Notes: generated by a model not told the origin, from the sequence alone. A DNA stretch of 64,000 bases from Salinibacterium sp. ZJ450 (GCF_011751885.2 NZ_CP061771.1:992001-1056000); one strand, 5' to 3'. Counted from the stretch's first letter, positions 26,181 to 35,644 are shown. A program made the numbers and translations.

Positions 26181-27380
26181 TCAAGACCGGTGTCCGAATG
26201 CCGCCACGCCCGTGATGGCGCGGCCGACGATGAGGGACTGGATGCTGTCAGTGCCCTCGTAGGTGTAGACGACCTCCATGTCCGTCAGATGGCGCGCGAC
26301 ATGGTTCTCGAGCAGCATTCCATTGCCGCCGAGGATGTCGCGTGCCTCGCTGCAGACCCAGCGGCCGCGTTCGGCGGTGTACATCTTGGCGAGCGAGGAC
26401 ATCGACCCGTCAAGCCGGTCGGTGTCACCCAGCTCGGCGAGGCGGAAGCAGTACATCTGCATCGCGGTGATCTCCGCGAGCATCTTGGCCAGCCGGTGTT
26501 GCACGAGCTGGTACTCGGCGATCGGGCTGCCGAATTGCCGGCGGGTCTTGGAGTATTCGAGCGCGATCTCGTAGCAGGCCATCGCGTGGCCGACGGCCTC
26601 CCAGCTGGCACCCGAGCGGGTCTTCGCGAGCACGGCACTGGCGTCTCGGAACGAGGCAGACTTCGCGAGCAGATTGGTTGCGGGAATGCGGACGGATTCG
26701 ATCGTGATGTGCGACTGCTCGATCGCACGTTTTCCCACCTTGCCGTCGATGATCTGAGCCGAGAACCCTGCGGGGAACTCGCCCGACTCCTCGCGTTCGA
26801 CAACAAATGCCTTTACCTTGGCGTCGCTAGTGTCGCGCGCCCAGACCACGACCACGTCGGCGCGGTGCGCGTTTCCGATCCAGCGTTTGGCGCCAGTGAG
26901 CACGTACTCATCGCCGTCGAGCACGGCGCTCGTCTCGAGGGCCACGCTGTCAGAGCCGTGATCGGGTTCGGTGAGGGCGAAGGCGCCCAGTTTCCTGAGG
27001 GCAGCCATGTCGGGCAGCCAGCGCTGCTTCTGTTCGTCGCTTCCGAGCAGGTCGATCGAACCCATCGTCAGGCCGGAGTGCACGCCGAAGAAGGTGTTGA
27101 CGCTGCCGTCGCCCCGTGACATCTCGAGCGAGACGAGTCCGGCCTCGCGGCGGGTCATGCCGGGGCATCCGTATCCGGAGATGAAGGTGCCGACGATTCC
27201 GAGTTCAGCGAGCTTGGGAATTATCTCCTCGGGAAAGCGCGCCCGCTCCCACGCGTCGTTGATGACCGGCGTGACTTCTTCATCGACGAAGCGACGCACG
27301 GTGCTGATGAGGTCGCGTTCGCGGTCGGTGAGCTCGTCAGAAAGCCGGTACCAGTCGGTGGTGAGAGCGGGTTGCGTCAC
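26181..27380 (-). CDS. acyl-CoA dehydrogenase, GcdH-like but without glutaryl-binding Arg
   Basis: A 399-residue FAD enzyme. The C-terminal YEGTDSIQSLIVGRAITG carries the expected catalytic Glu (E375), in the position used by glutaryl-CoA dehydrogenase rather than the medium-chain type. FALTEPDHGSD and a GAKRWIGNA segment bind FAD. In the substrate pocket the motif SGYRSAMS of glutaryl-CoA dehydrogenase is replaced by GSVNTFFG, so the carboxylate-binding Arg and Ser are absent. A substrate other than glutaryl-CoA is therefore expected. It leads a minus-strand transcript with the SDR and is divergent from the MaoC operon. Confidence 0.88.
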   Translation of the reverse strand: MTQPALTTDWYRLSDELTDRERDLISTVRRFVDEEVTPVINDAWERARFPEEIIPKLAELGIVGTFISGYGCPGMTRREAGLVSLEMSRGDGSVNTFFGVHSGLTMGSIDLLGSDEQKQRWLPDMAALRKLGAFALTEPDHGSDSVALETSAVLDGDEYVLTGAKRWIGNAHRADVVVVWARDTSDAKVKAFVVEREESGEFPAGFSAQIIDGKVGKRAIEQSHITIESVRIPATNLLAKSASFRDASAVLAKTRSGASWEAVGHAMACYEIALEYSKTRRQFGSPIAEYQLVQHRLAKMLAEITAMQMYCFRLAELGDTDRLDGSMSSLAKMYTAERGRWVCSEARDILGGNGMLLENHVARHLTDMEVVYTYEGTDSIQSLIVGRAITGVAAFGHRS

Positions 27381-27516
27381 GGTGTTCCCATCGAGTCGGA
27401 GGGCATCGGCCCTGAATGCGATTTGACGTTAGCAGCGATAAGGCATATTTCTTATACCAATTGGAATTTGTGCAAAGCACCTCCAAGACACCCCCAGGCA
27501 TCAGCAAAGGAGCTTC
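27381..27516. promoter_or_regulatory. divergent promoter region with CCAATTGG dyad
   Basis: This spacer separates the acyl-CoA dehydrogenase (minus) from MaoC (plus) and is AT-rich for the window. It contains ATACCAATTGGAAT at 27455-27468, which is a CCAATTGG palindrome with near-symmetrical flanks. It also has CGTTAGCA at 27427-27434, which recurs in front of the aldehyde dehydrogenase. A shared regulator binding here is plausible. Confidence 0.4.
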
Positions 27517-27984
27517 ATGACTCACGTGTTTTCCGACGTCAAATCACTGTCGGCGGCGGTTGGGTCAGAGCTCGGGGTGAGCGGATGGCGCACAGTGGAC
27601 CAGCAGCTGGTTGATGACTTCGCCGCGGTAACGGGCGACCGCCAGTGGATTCACACTGACCCGGCCCGCGCCGCGGACGGACCATTCGGCGCGACTGTCG
27701 CCCACGGCCTGCTCTCGCTGTCGCTCCTTCCAGCGCTCGCCACTGAGGCGTATCGCATCGACGGCGTCACCTCACGGGTGAACTATGGCTACGAGAACGT
27801 GCGATTTCCCGCGGCGGTCCGCGTGGGCAGCCGCGTCCGGAATCGGGTGGAACTGGTCGGCGTCGAGCCGGCGTCGGCAGGAACGCGTCTGACGACCCGT
27901 CACGTGCTGGAGATCGACGGGGAGCCCAAACCCGGATGCGTCGCGGTCGCGATCACCCTCATTCCCGCGGAGCCCGCGGCATGA
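27517..27984 (+). CDS. MaoC family enoyl-CoA hydratase
   Basis: A 155-residue hot-dog-fold protein. The hydratase-2 dyad is D41 and H46 in DRQWIH, followed by GPFGATVAHGLLSLSLLP, which forms the substrate tunnel. It probably hydrates a 2-enoyl-CoA such as crotonyl-CoA. AGGAGC precedes the ATG. The stop overlaps the CoA-transferase start by four bases, so it opens a MaoC-CoA transferase-acyl-CoA dehydrogenase operon. The alternative reading is a mesaconyl-CoA-type hydratase; the substrate cannot be settled by sequence alone. Confidence 0.88.
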   Translation: MTHVFSDVKSLSAAVGSELGVSGWRTVDQQLVDDFAAVTGDRQWIHTDPARAADGPFGATVAHGLLSLSLLPALATEAYRIDGVTSRVNYGYENVRFPAAVRVGSRVRNRVELVGVEPASAGTRLTTRHVLEIDGEPKPGCVAVAITLIPAEPAA

Positions 27985-29168
27985 CCGCGCCTGCCGTGCC
28001 CCTCGACGCGCCGCGTTCCGGGCCGCTCAGCGGCATCGTCGTCGCTGACCTCTCGCGCGTCATGGCCGGCCCGTATGCGGCGATGATGCTCGGCGACATG
28101 GGCGCGACGGTCGTGAAGGTCGAGCACCCGAGCGGTGACGAGACCCGGGGGTTCGCGCCTCCGCTGCGAGACGATGTCGCGACGTATTACCTGTCTGCGA
28201 ACCGCAACAAGTACGGGGTCGCGCTCGATTTCGGTGTCGAAGAGGACCGACAGACAGCCGTCGACATCATCGACCGCAGCGACATCGTCATCCAGAACTT
28301 CAAAGTGGGCGGCCTGCGACGGTTCGGCCTCGACTATGAGACTCTGTCGGCCGAGCGTCCCGGTCTCATCTATGCCTCGATCAGCGGCTTTGGCCGAGGC
28401 GCCGGCGCGCATCTGCCGGGCTACGACCTCTGCGCGCAAGCCGTCAGCGGCTTGATGTCCATCCAGGGCGACCCGGATGGTGAGCCGTACCGCGCGGGAT
28501 TCGCCCTGTTCGACGTCTTCGCGGGAATGCACACCGTGATGGGAGTGCTCGGTGCCCTGCGCCACCGCGAACGCACCGGACAGGGCCAGGAGATCGAGGT
28601 GGACCTGCTCTCGAGCGGCCTGGCGAGCATGGCGAATCAGACGATGGCCTACATCGGAGCGGGTGTCGTGCCGCAGCGCATGGGCAATGAGCACCCGAGT
28701 CTGTATCCGTACGCACCCTTCCGTACCGCCGATCGTGACCTGATCGTCGCCGTCGGCAACGATCGGCAGTTCCGCACACTGTGCGCGGTTCTCGACATTC
28801 CGGCGGTAGCCGACGATGCACGTTTTCTCACCGGGCCCGCGCGCAACGAGCATCGTGAAACCCTGCGCCGGATCCTTGAACCACGATTGGTGACGGCGGG
28901 TGCCGACCACTGGTTCGACCAGCTCTCCGCCCGCGGCGTGCCCTGCTCACCCATCAACACCATCGGCCAGGGCGTTGAATACGCGACCCGAATGGGCCTC
29001 GATCCCATTCAGTACGCGGGGGCAGAGCAGGAGCCCACTGTGCGGCATCCCGTCACTTACTCCGCCACCCCCGCCGGGTACGAGCTTGCGCCGCCGACGA
29101 TCGGTCAGCACACCGATGCTGTCCGCGCCTGGATCACACAAACAACTACGAAAAAGGGAACTGAATGA
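27981..29168 (+). CDS. CaiB/BaiF class III CoA transferase
   Basis: A 395-residue class III CoA transferase. The N-terminal DLSRVMAGPYAAMMLGDMGA and KVEHPSGDETR are typical, and the catalytic Asp is D149 in GYDLCAQA. Family members move CoA between carboxylic acids; SUGCT, which makes glutaryl-CoA from glutarate and succinyl-CoA, is one. Both flanking genes overlap it by four bases, with MaoC before and a glutaryl-CoA-dehydrogenase-like enzyme after. A dicarboxylate acceptor is therefore the best guess. The start at 27981 is set by the ATGA junction. Confidence 0.88.
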   Translation: MTAPAVPLDAPRSGPLSGIVVADLSRVMAGPYAAMMLGDMGATVVKVEHPSGDETRGFAPPLRDDVATYYLSANRNKYGVALDFGVEEDRQTAVDIIDRSDIVIQNFKVGGLRRFGLDYETLSAERPGLIYASISGFGRGAGAHLPGYDLCAQAVSGLMSIQGDPDGEPYRAGFALFDVFAGMHTVMGVLGALRHRERTGQGQEIEVDLLSSGLASMANQTMAYIGAGVVPQRMGNEHPSLYPYAPFRTADRDLIVAVGNDRQFRTLCAVLDIPAVADDARFLTGPARNEHRETLRRILEPRLVTAGADHWFDQLSARGVPCSPINTIGQGVEYATRMGLDPIQYAGAEQEPTVRHPVTYSATPAGYELAPPTIGQHTDAVRAWITQTTTKKGTE

Positions 29169-30322
29169 GCACCGTCGAACGCCTACTCCCGCTGGAGGGC
29201 CTTGTCTCCGCCGATGACTGGTCGTGGGCGCTCAAAGCGCGTCGTGTGGCGAACGAGGTCATCCGACCCGTCATCGATGACGACTTCGAGGCCAAGCACT
29301 TTCGTCGTGAGGTGATTCCCGAGCTCGCTGCCGCAGGACTGCTCGGCGTTCACATCAACGGCTACGGCTGCGCCGGCGCCGGCCCCGTTGCGTACGGCTT
29401 GGTCTGCCAGGAGATCGAGGCGGTCGACTCCGGCTGGCGCACCTTCCTCTCCGTCCAAGGTTCGCTCGCCATGTCGGCCATCGCGAAGTTCGGCTCCGAA
29501 GAACAGAAGAACGAGTACCTGCCGCGCATGGCACAGGGCGAGGTCATCGGATGCTTCGCGCTCACCGAACCCGCTGGCGGCAGTGACCCGGCAGCGATGA
29601 CCACCACCGCGGTTCGCGACGGCGACGACTGGGTGATCACCGGCACGAAGCGATGGATCGGCCTGGCGAACGTGGCGGATGTCGCGATCGTCTGGGCTCG
29701 CACCGATGAGGGCGTCCGCGGCTTCATCGTGCCCACCGATACCCCCGGGTACCGGGCCACCGCCATCGAGAACAAGTTCGCGATGCGGGCCTCTGTGCAG
29801 TGCGAGATCGACTTCGACGGCGTGCGCGTGCCCGAGCGCCTGCGGCTGCCCGAGGCCGAAGGGCTGAAGGCGCCGTTCGGCTGCTTGAACGAGGCCCGTT
29901 TTGGCATCGCCTGGGGCGTCACCGGTGTGCTCCGGGACTGCATCGACGTCGCGACAAGCTATTCGCAGAACCGGATCCTGTTCGGCGAGCCGCTCGCCGC
30001 CAAGCAGATCACCCAGGACAAGCTCGCGCGCATGTTCGTCTCGTATGAAACGTCGGTGCTGCTCGCCCTGCACCTTGCCGGGCTCAAGGCCAAGGGCGCC
30101 GTCGATCCGGTGCAGATCAGCGTGGCGAAGTACAACAACGTGCGTGCCGCGATCGATGCCGCGCGCACTACGCGCGAGATCCTCGCCGGAGACGGCGTCA
30201 CCTCGGACTATCCCGTCATGCGGCACATGGCGAACCTTGAGGCAGTCCGCACCTATGAGGGCACCGACGATGTGCACGCCCTCATCATCGGCCGCGCGAT
30301 CACGGGGCACAGCGCGTTCTGA
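29165..30322 (+). CDS. glutaryl-CoA dehydrogenase-like enzyme
   Basis: A 385-residue acyl-CoA dehydrogenase. The pocket motif SGWRTFLS has R92 and S96, matching the Arg and Ser that bind the distal carboxylate in glutaryl-CoA dehydrogenase (SGYRSAMS). The catalytic Glu is E365 in TYEGTDDVHALIIGRAITG, as in GcdH. FALTEPAGGSDP and GTKRWIGLA form the FAD site. It is expected to oxidise and decarboxylate glutaryl-CoA, or a close dicarboxylyl-CoA, to a crotonyl-type product. It is translationally coupled to the CoA transferase. The other paralogue, at 26181, lacks the Arg and Ser. Confidence 0.85.
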   Translation: MSTVERLLPLEGLVSADDWSWALKARRVANEVIRPVIDDDFEAKHFRREVIPELAAAGLLGVHINGYGCAGAGPVAYGLVCQEIEAVDSGWRTFLSVQGSLAMSAIAKFGSEEQKNEYLPRMAQGEVIGCFALTEPAGGSDPAAMTTTAVRDGDDWVITGTKRWIGLANVADVAIVWARTDEGVRGFIVPTDTPGYRATAIENKFAMRASVQCEIDFDGVRVPERLRLPEAEGLKAPFGCLNEARFGIAWGVTGVLRDCIDVATSYSQNRILFGEPLAAKQITQDKLARMFVSYETSVLLALHLAGLKAKGAVDPVQISVAKYNNVRAAIDAARTTREILAGDGVTSDYPVMRHMANLEAVRTYEGTDDVHALIIGRAITGHSAF

Positions 30323-30354
30323 ACGCGTTGCACCGAGGGGGACGGATGAGGTGA

Positions 30355-31326
30355 ATGGACACGTCGGAACGCACGCGTAACGCCTTGAAGGCTGCGCACA
30401 TGTATTACATCGAAGACCGCAAGATGGAGGTCATCGCTGACCAGCTGCACACCAGCCGCTCGTCGGTGTCCCGCCTGATCAGCTACGCCCGCCAGTCGGG
30501 CCTCGTCGACATCCGGATCCGCTCGACGGCCGACGGAATCTCTCGGTTGCAATGGGAGGTGAAGCTCGCATTCGGCATCACCCCGCACATCATTCCGTGC
30601 GCCGAGGACATGGGTGCCGTCGAACGCCTGGAGCGGGTGGGCCGCTACGCCGGCAAACTCGTCAACCAGTTCGTGCGGCCGGGCATGATCGTCGGCGTCG
30701 CGTGGGGATCCACGATGTCGGCGGTGAGTCGCCACGTGCAGCTGCGGCCGATGTCGGACCTCACCGTGGTGCAGCTGAACGGGGCAGCCTACGAGGAGAG
30801 CGCAGCCATCGGCTATGCCGCTGAGCTCCTCGAGCGCTTCGCCGGAGCCTTCTCAGCACGGATCGAACCGTTCACCGTCCCGGCGTTCTTCGACGACCCG
30901 GCCACCAAACAGGCCATGTGGCGCGAGCGGTCTATCAGGCGAATCCGTGACATCCAGGCGCGTATGGATGTCGCCATCTTCAGCGTCGGCGACCCGCTCT
31001 CAGTCATTCCCGGGCACGTGTACCGCGGGTCCTATCTCACCGCCACCGATCACGCCGCGCTGCTGGAACTCGGTGTCGTCGGCGACGTGGCCACCAAGTT
31101 CTATCGCGCGGATGGTTCAAGCGACGGCATCCCTCTCAACGACCGAAGCAGCGGTCCAGAGCTTGACATCCTCCGGACCGTGCAGCGACGCGTCGCCATC
31201 GTCGCTGACCCCGGCAAGTGCCACAGCCTCAAGGGAGCACTTGCCGCTGGCCTCATCACCGACCTGCTCATGGACGAACAGACCGCCCGCAATCTTCTTC
31301 GGAGCACAAATGTGCACCCAGATTGA
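30355..31326 (+). CDS. SorC family transcriptional regulator
   Basis: A 323-residue regulator with an N-terminal HTH (MEVIADQLHTSRSSVSRLISYARQSGLV, shown as a helix pair ending in a wing) and a C-terminal SorC sugar-binding domain carrying GVAWGSTMSAV, a Rossmann-like effector site. Effectors of the family are phosphorylated sugars or polyols. It starts 32 bases after the acyl-CoA dehydrogenase, behind GAGGTGA, and is followed by the ABC importer, so it probably controls one or both. The link to glycerol-3-phosphate or another triose is possible given glpKD nearby, but not shown. Confidence 0.88.
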   Translation: MDTSERTRNALKAAHMYYIEDRKMEVIADQLHTSRSSVSRLISYARQSGLVDIRIRSTADGISRLQWEVKLAFGITPHIIPCAEDMGAVERLERVGRYAGKLVNQFVRPGMIVGVAWGSTMSAVSRHVQLRPMSDLTVVQLNGAAYEESAAIGYAAELLERFAGAFSARIEPFTVPAFFDDPATKQAMWRERSIRRIRDIQARMDVAIFSVGDPLSVIPGHVYRGSYLTATDHAALLELGVVGDVATKFYRADGSSDGIPLNDRSSGPELDILRTVQRRVAIVADPGKCHSLKGALAAGLITDLLMDEQTARNLLRSTNVHPD

Positions 31327-31350
31327 GCGAGCAAATCCACGCTCATACCG

Positions 31351-31373
31351 TGGGCTTGGTTTTTCTAAGCCCA
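31351..31373 (+). promoter_or_regulatory. hairpin between sorC and binding-protein gene
   Basis: TGGGCTT and AAGCCCA form a 7-bp stem around a 9-base loop containing five Ts. It lies 30 bases before the binding-protein start and could weaken read-through from the regulator or stabilise the transporter mRNA. Confidence 0.3.
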
Positions 31374-31402
31374 GAACCACCCTCCCTAAGAAAGTGAGTG
31401 CA

Positions 31403-32770
31403 ATGATGCAACACAGCCGCTGGCACCTCGGACGTCGACGGCGAGCACTGCTCGCAGCAGGCGCGACCGTTGCGGCCGCCTCCCTGATCCTCGCCGGTTG
31501 CGCATCCACCAGTGATGCGCCTTCTGCTGGTGGGCTCGGCACAGCCGACGAACCGGTAGAGATCACCCTTCTCTCGAACGACGCCTACGCCAGCCAATGG
31601 CAGGACCAGCTCGTTCCGGAGTTCCAGAAGGAATTCCCCAACATCAAGGTCACGATCGATGGCGTGCCCTACAACGACCAGCTCGCCAAGAACATGCTCG
31701 AGTTGTCGGGCACGCGCCCGGCCTACGACGTGGTCATGGCCGACGACAACTGGATTCCCCAGATGGCGTCGACCGGCGGTCTCGTCGACCTTCAGGGGGA
31801 GGTCGACGAGTGGACCTTCGAGGACTACGACTGGGATGACTTCTACAGTGCGCCGCTGGCTGCCGGGGAATGGGACGGCGTGCAGTACGGCGTTCCCGCC
31901 CGCTCCAACATGCTGATGATGCTCTACAACAAGTCGCACTTCGACGCCGCCGGGCTGGACTACCCGGACGAGAACACGACCTGGGACGAGTTCATGCAGA
32001 TGATGCCCGCGCTGGTCCAGGACCTCGACGGCGACGGCGCGACTGACGCGTGGGGAGTGGGCACCTACTTCGTGCGCGATAGCCTCACGCCGACCATCTG
32101 GCAGACCATCATGGACTCCAACGGAGGCGCCATCCTGAACGAGGACGGCGAGCCCGAGTTGGGCAAGAAGGCCGTCGAGGCGCTCAAGATTCACGCCAGC
32201 CTCCTCGACTTCGCGCCCCCCGGTGCAAAGAGCTGGCAGTTCACCGAGCCGCTCGAGGGATTCCGCCAGGGCAAGATCGCCACGATGTTCAACTGGGGAT
32301 CGGTCTACCGCGGTTCTGCCGTGGACCCGACCACGACCACTCTCACCGCCGATCAGGTTGGTATCACCACGCTTCCGCACGGGACAGAGACCCCCGGTGC
32401 CCACCGCGGTGTTTGGTCGCTGGCGCTGAACAAGAAGTCCGAGAACCTCGAGGCGGCGTGGACGTTTGTGCAGTGGATGACGTCGAAGAAGGGCGAGGCC
32501 TGGCAGGTCGAGAACCTCGGTGTCTTCCCCGCGCGCGTCTCCACGCTCGAGGCCGATGCGCCCACCGACTGGCTGGAACCGGTCTACTACGCCCTCGACG
32601 TCGCATGGCGCGCCGTCGAAGACGGTGAGATGTGGCGTCCGCGCCTCGTCGAGTCCGATGCGGTGCAGCAGATCCTCGCCGACTACACCGGTGAAGTGAT
32701 TCCAGGAAACATGCCGGCCGATGAGGCCGTCAACAAGATGACGAAGGAGATCACCGACCTCGTCGGCTGA
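31403..32770 (+). CDS. sugar ABC transporter substrate-binding lipoprotein
   Basis: A 455-residue family 1-type extracellular binding protein. A Tat-like RRRR segment and hydrophobic run end in the lipobox LAGC (Cys about residue 31), so it is anchored to the outside of the membrane. The mature protein has the usual EITLLSNDAYASQWQ start and a large ligand cleft lined with Trp and Tyr (WDEFMQMM, FNWGSVYRG). Two consecutive ATG codons begin at 31403; the first is used here. It is followed by two permeases. The substrate is unknown, though the genes around it point to a polyol, sugar or modified sugar acid. Confidence 0.9.
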   Translation: MMQHSRWHLGRRRRALLAAGATVAAASLILAGCASTSDAPSAGGLGTADEPVEITLLSNDAYASQWQDQLVPEFQKEFPNIKVTIDGVPYNDQLAKNMLELSGTRPAYDVVMADDNWIPQMASTGGLVDLQGEVDEWTFEDYDWDDFYSAPLAAGEWDGVQYGVPARSNMLMMLYNKSHFDAAGLDYPDENTTWDEFMQMMPALVQDLDGDGATDAWGVGTYFVRDSLTPTIWQTIMDSNGGAILNEDGEPELGKKAVEALKIHASLLDFAPPGAKSWQFTEPLEGFRQGKIATMFNWGSVYRGSAVDPTTTTLTADQVGITTLPHGTETPGAHRGVWSLALNKKSENLEAAWTFVQWMTSKKGEAWQVENLGVFPARVSTLEADAPTDWLEPVYYALDVAWRAVEDGEMWRPRLVESDAVQQILADYTGEVIPGNMPADEAVNKMTKEITDLVG

Positions 32771-32778
32771 TCCAACAC

Positions 32779-33777
32779 ATGATGACTACCACGACCCAGA
32801 CCGAGACGCGCACTCCGAGCGAGACGCGCACACCGAGCACACCGAGCACACAGGGAACACCGAGTAGGCCTGGCGCGCGACGCAAGCCACGGCTGACGAA
32901 ACACCGTTTTGCGGATGCCGTGCAACGGTGGACATTCGTCACACCCGCGATCCTCCTGATGATCGCGCTGCTCGGCTACCCCATCGCGTACACGTTGGTG
33001 ATCAGCTTTTCGGAGCTGAACCTGGCGACGTTCGCTCCGGGGGCGTGGGTCGGGTTCGATCACTATGTAGCAGCGTTCCAAGACGAGAAGTTTCTCAACT
33101 CGCTTGTTGTCACCGGCGTCTACCTGGTGACGGCGCTGCCGCTGCAGATGGTTCTCGGCTTCGGCATCGCCTATCTCATCAACGCCGAATGGCGTGGTCG
33201 TGGAATCATCCGTTCCCTCTTCCTGGTCCCGCTCGCGGTCGCTCCGGTGGTCGCGGGCGGGATCTGGAAGCTCCTCCTCGATCCGCTGTGGGGCGTCACG
33301 AACTGGTTCATCGGGATCTTCGGATTCCCGCCGGTCGACTGGCTGGGTGACCCCGGCATGGCGATGGTCACCGTGGTCATCATCGACACGTGGCGGTGGA
33401 CACCGTTCATCGTGCTCATCGCGTCGGCAGCGCTCTTGAGCTTGCCAAAAGATGTGATGGAAGCCGCCGAGATGGACGGTGCCAGCTGGGTACGCAAGCT
33501 CTGGCACGTGTCATTGCCGTTGCTCACGCCGATCATCGCGGCAACGTTCATCGTTCGCTGGCTCGGTGCCGTGAAGATGTTCGACATCGTGCTCGCCTCG
33601 ACACGAGGCGGCCCGGGCCAGGCCACCAACGTCGTCAACCTGTACATCTACGAGGAGGCGTTCCGGTCGTTGCACTTCGCCGAGTCCTCGGCGATGGCCA
33701 TCATCGTTCTCGTGATCACGATGCTTCTCATGGTCGTGTTCCTCCGCACGACCCGCAAGCTGGAGGAAAAGTTTTGA
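32779..33777 (+). CDS. carbohydrate ABC transporter permease (MalF-like)
   Basis: A 332-residue permease with six predicted membrane helices. The cytoplasmic EAA loop reads EAAEMDGASWVRKLWHVSLP, which docks to the ATPase. The first 35 residues are a Thr/Ser/Pro-rich tail made of near-repeats (ETRTPS, TPSTPS) that looks disordered. Its stop overlaps the next permease start. No ATPase gene is in the cluster, so a shared multi-sugar ATPase encoded elsewhere (MsiK/UgpC type) is expected, as is normal in actinobacteria. Confidence 0.9.
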   Translation: MMTTTTQTETRTPSETRTPSTPSTQGTPSRPGARRKPRLTKHRFADAVQRWTFVTPAILLMIALLGYPIAYTLVISFSELNLATFAPGAWVGFDHYVAAFQDEKFLNSLVVTGVYLVTALPLQMVLGFGIAYLINAEWRGRGIIRSLFLVPLAVAPVVAGGIWKLLLDPLWGVTNWFIGIFGFPPVDWLGDPGMAMVTVVIIDTWRWTPFIVLIASAALLSLPKDVMEAAEMDGASWVRKLWHVSLPLLTPIIAATFIVRWLGAVKMFDIVLASTRGGPGQATNVVNLYIYEEAFRSLHFAESSAMAIIVLVITMLLMVVFLRTTRKLEEKF

Positions 33778-34625
33778 GCACCACGATCATTGCCCGTCGC
33801 ACCAAACGTCAGACCGCGAACAGGGTGCGCATCATCGCCTCCATCGTGGTGTGCGCACTGTTCATCGCGCCCGTGGTGTTCATGGTGCTCACCTCGTTCA
33901 AGCTTCCGCGCGACATCTTCACCGTCCCGCCGACGTTCTTCGCGGAGTTCACCCTTCAGAACTACGAGAAGCTCAACACTTACGACATCCCGCGCAAGAT
34001 GCTCAACACGGCGCTTGTCGCGGTCGGTGCCGGGTTCCTCTCGGTCGTCGTCGGCGCCATGGCCGGGTACGCGCTGTCGCGTCTCCGGATCAAGGGCGGA
34101 GGGCTCATCGGCTCGCTCATCCTCGCGACACGCGGTGTACCGCCGATTGCGCTTGCCGTGCCGATGTTCCTCGTCGCGCGCAACCTCAACGTCACCGACC
34201 TGCACATGACGCTGGTTATTGCTTACGCATCGTTCCTCGTGCCGTACGTGATGTGGCTCATGCGTTCGTTCTACGTGGCACTGCCGAAGGAACTTGAGGA
34301 ATCAGCGATGGTGGACGGCGCAAGCCGGCTCGGTACGTTCTTCCGGATCATCCTCCCCATCGTCGCTCCATCGCTCGTGTCGACCCTCATCTTCGCGGTG
34401 ATGATGGCGTGGGAGGAACTGCTCTTCGCGCTCATCTTGACCAGCCGTGATGCGACCACCATTCCGGTGGCGATTCAGAGCATGGCGGTCGACGTCGAGA
34501 GCGGCGGAATGTGGGGAATGCTGACCGCGGCCGGCACGCTCTCTGTACTGCCGATCATCCTGTTCGTCCTGCTCTGCCAGCGTTGGCTGATCCAGGGCAT
34601 GGCCGAGGGGGCGACCAAGGGATGA
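33774..34625 (+). CDS. carbohydrate ABC transporter permease (MalG-like)
   Basis: A 283-residue second permease that starts at TTG (33774), overlapping the previous stop, with GGAGGAAAAG immediately before. It has six predicted membrane helices and an EAA loop, ESAMVDGASRLGTFFRIILP. It pairs with the upstream permease to form the translocation channel. Its stop overlaps the DUF2804 start (ATGA), so the three transporter genes and the DUF2804 gene are one transcript. Confidence 0.9.
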   Translation: MSTTIIARRTKRQTANRVRIIASIVVCALFIAPVVFMVLTSFKLPRDIFTVPPTFFAEFTLQNYEKLNTYDIPRKMLNTALVAVGAGFLSVVVGAMAGYALSRLRIKGGGLIGSLILATRGVPPIALAVPMFLVARNLNVTDLHMTLVIAYASFLVPYVMWLMRSFYVALPKELEESAMVDGASRLGTFFRIILPIVAPSLVSTLIFAVMMAWEELLFALILTSRDATTIPVAIQSMAVDVESGGMWGMLTAAGTLSVLPIILFVLLCQRWLIQGMAEGATKG

Positions 34626-35644
34626 GCCCGCGCACTGTCGTTGCCGTGCCCAAGCGCGAAATCGAGATCACGCAGCCCGTTGACCTGTGCCTCCCGAACG
34701 GGCGGCTCAATCCCGAGGCTGTCGGGTGGACCCGGACTCCGCTGATCAGGACGAACGTTAAGCGTTGGGGACGCGTGAAGCGGTTCGAGTACTGGGCAAT
34801 CTCCACGCCCCAGTCGGTGTTCGCCTTCAGTATCGGTCACGCCGACTATCGGACGTCGTCGGCCTCGTTCCACCTCGACCGGGCGGCGGGGTCGACCACG
34901 GGCGACGTCGAGGCGCGCTGGTTTCCGCCAGCTCCGGTGAACTTTCCCGAGAGCTCCGGCCGTGAGGTCGTGACCTGGCGGGGGAAGCGGATCAACGTGA
35001 CCATCACCCCTGGCGTCGAGTCGACGCGCATCCAGTACGAAGGCGAGCACCTCCGTGCCGACATCCGAGTACTGATCCCGGAGACCCATGAGTCGATGGC
35101 GGTGGTCGTGCCGTGGAGCGACAAATGCTTCCAGTACACCCGCAAGGACAACAGCCTGCATTGTGAGGGCTGGATCGAGCGCGACGGCCAGCGTGAAGTG
35201 CTCGATCCGGAAACCGCCCTGGCCGCGCTCGACCACGGGCGCGGCATCTGGCCGTTCGAAGTGCTCTGGAACTGGTGCTGCGGACATGGCGTCGTCGACG
35301 GACACGAGATCGGGCTGCAGTTCGGCGCGAAGTGGACCGACGGCACTCCATCCACCGAGAACTCGATCCGCATCGATGGTCGCGTCTACAAGATCAGCGA
35401 GGACGTGCAGATTGACTACGACCCCGCGGACTTCATGCGACCGTGGCGGTTCAGCGGCGCGGGTGTCGAGCTCGTCTTCACTCCCGAGTACAACCGGCAC
35501 GCGCCGGGGAAGCGTTCCTTCCCGATGAGCCGTGAGGATCAGGCTTTCGGCACGTATGAGGGGCATGTGACGACTCCGGATGGCACCGTTTACCGCGTTG
35601 CGGACGTCTTCGGTTGGGCTGAAGAGGTGCACCGCCGCTGGTGA
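34622..35644 (+). CDS. DUF2804 family protein
   Basis: A 340-residue soluble protein with the DUF2804 pattern: WGRVKRFEYWAI near 45, RADIRVLIPETHESMAVVVPW near 150, split by strands, and NWCCGHGVVDGHEIGLQFG near 230. The fold is predicted to be a lipocalin-like or carotenoid-hydratase-like beta barrel; no reaction is known for DUF2804. It is co-translated with the permeases, which suggests that it modifies or binds the transported compound. The start at 34622 is set by the ATGA junction and GGGGGCG upstream is weak. Confidence 0.8.
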   Translation: MSPRTVVAVPKREIEITQPVDLCLPNGRLNPEAVGWTRTPLIRTNVKRWGRVKRFEYWAISTPQSVFAFSIGHADYRTSSASFHLDRAAGSTTGDVEARWFPPAPVNFPESSGREVVTWRGKRINVTITPGVESTRIQYEGEHLRADIRVLIPETHESMAVVVPWSDKCFQYTRKDNSLHCEGWIERDGQREVLDPETALAALDHGRGIWPFEVLWNWCCGHGVVDGHEIGLQFGAKWTDGTPSTENSIRIDGRVYKISEDVQIDYDPADFMRPWRFSGAGVELVFTPEYNRHAPGKRSFPMSREDQAFGTYEGHVTTPDGTVYRVADVFGWAEEVHRRW

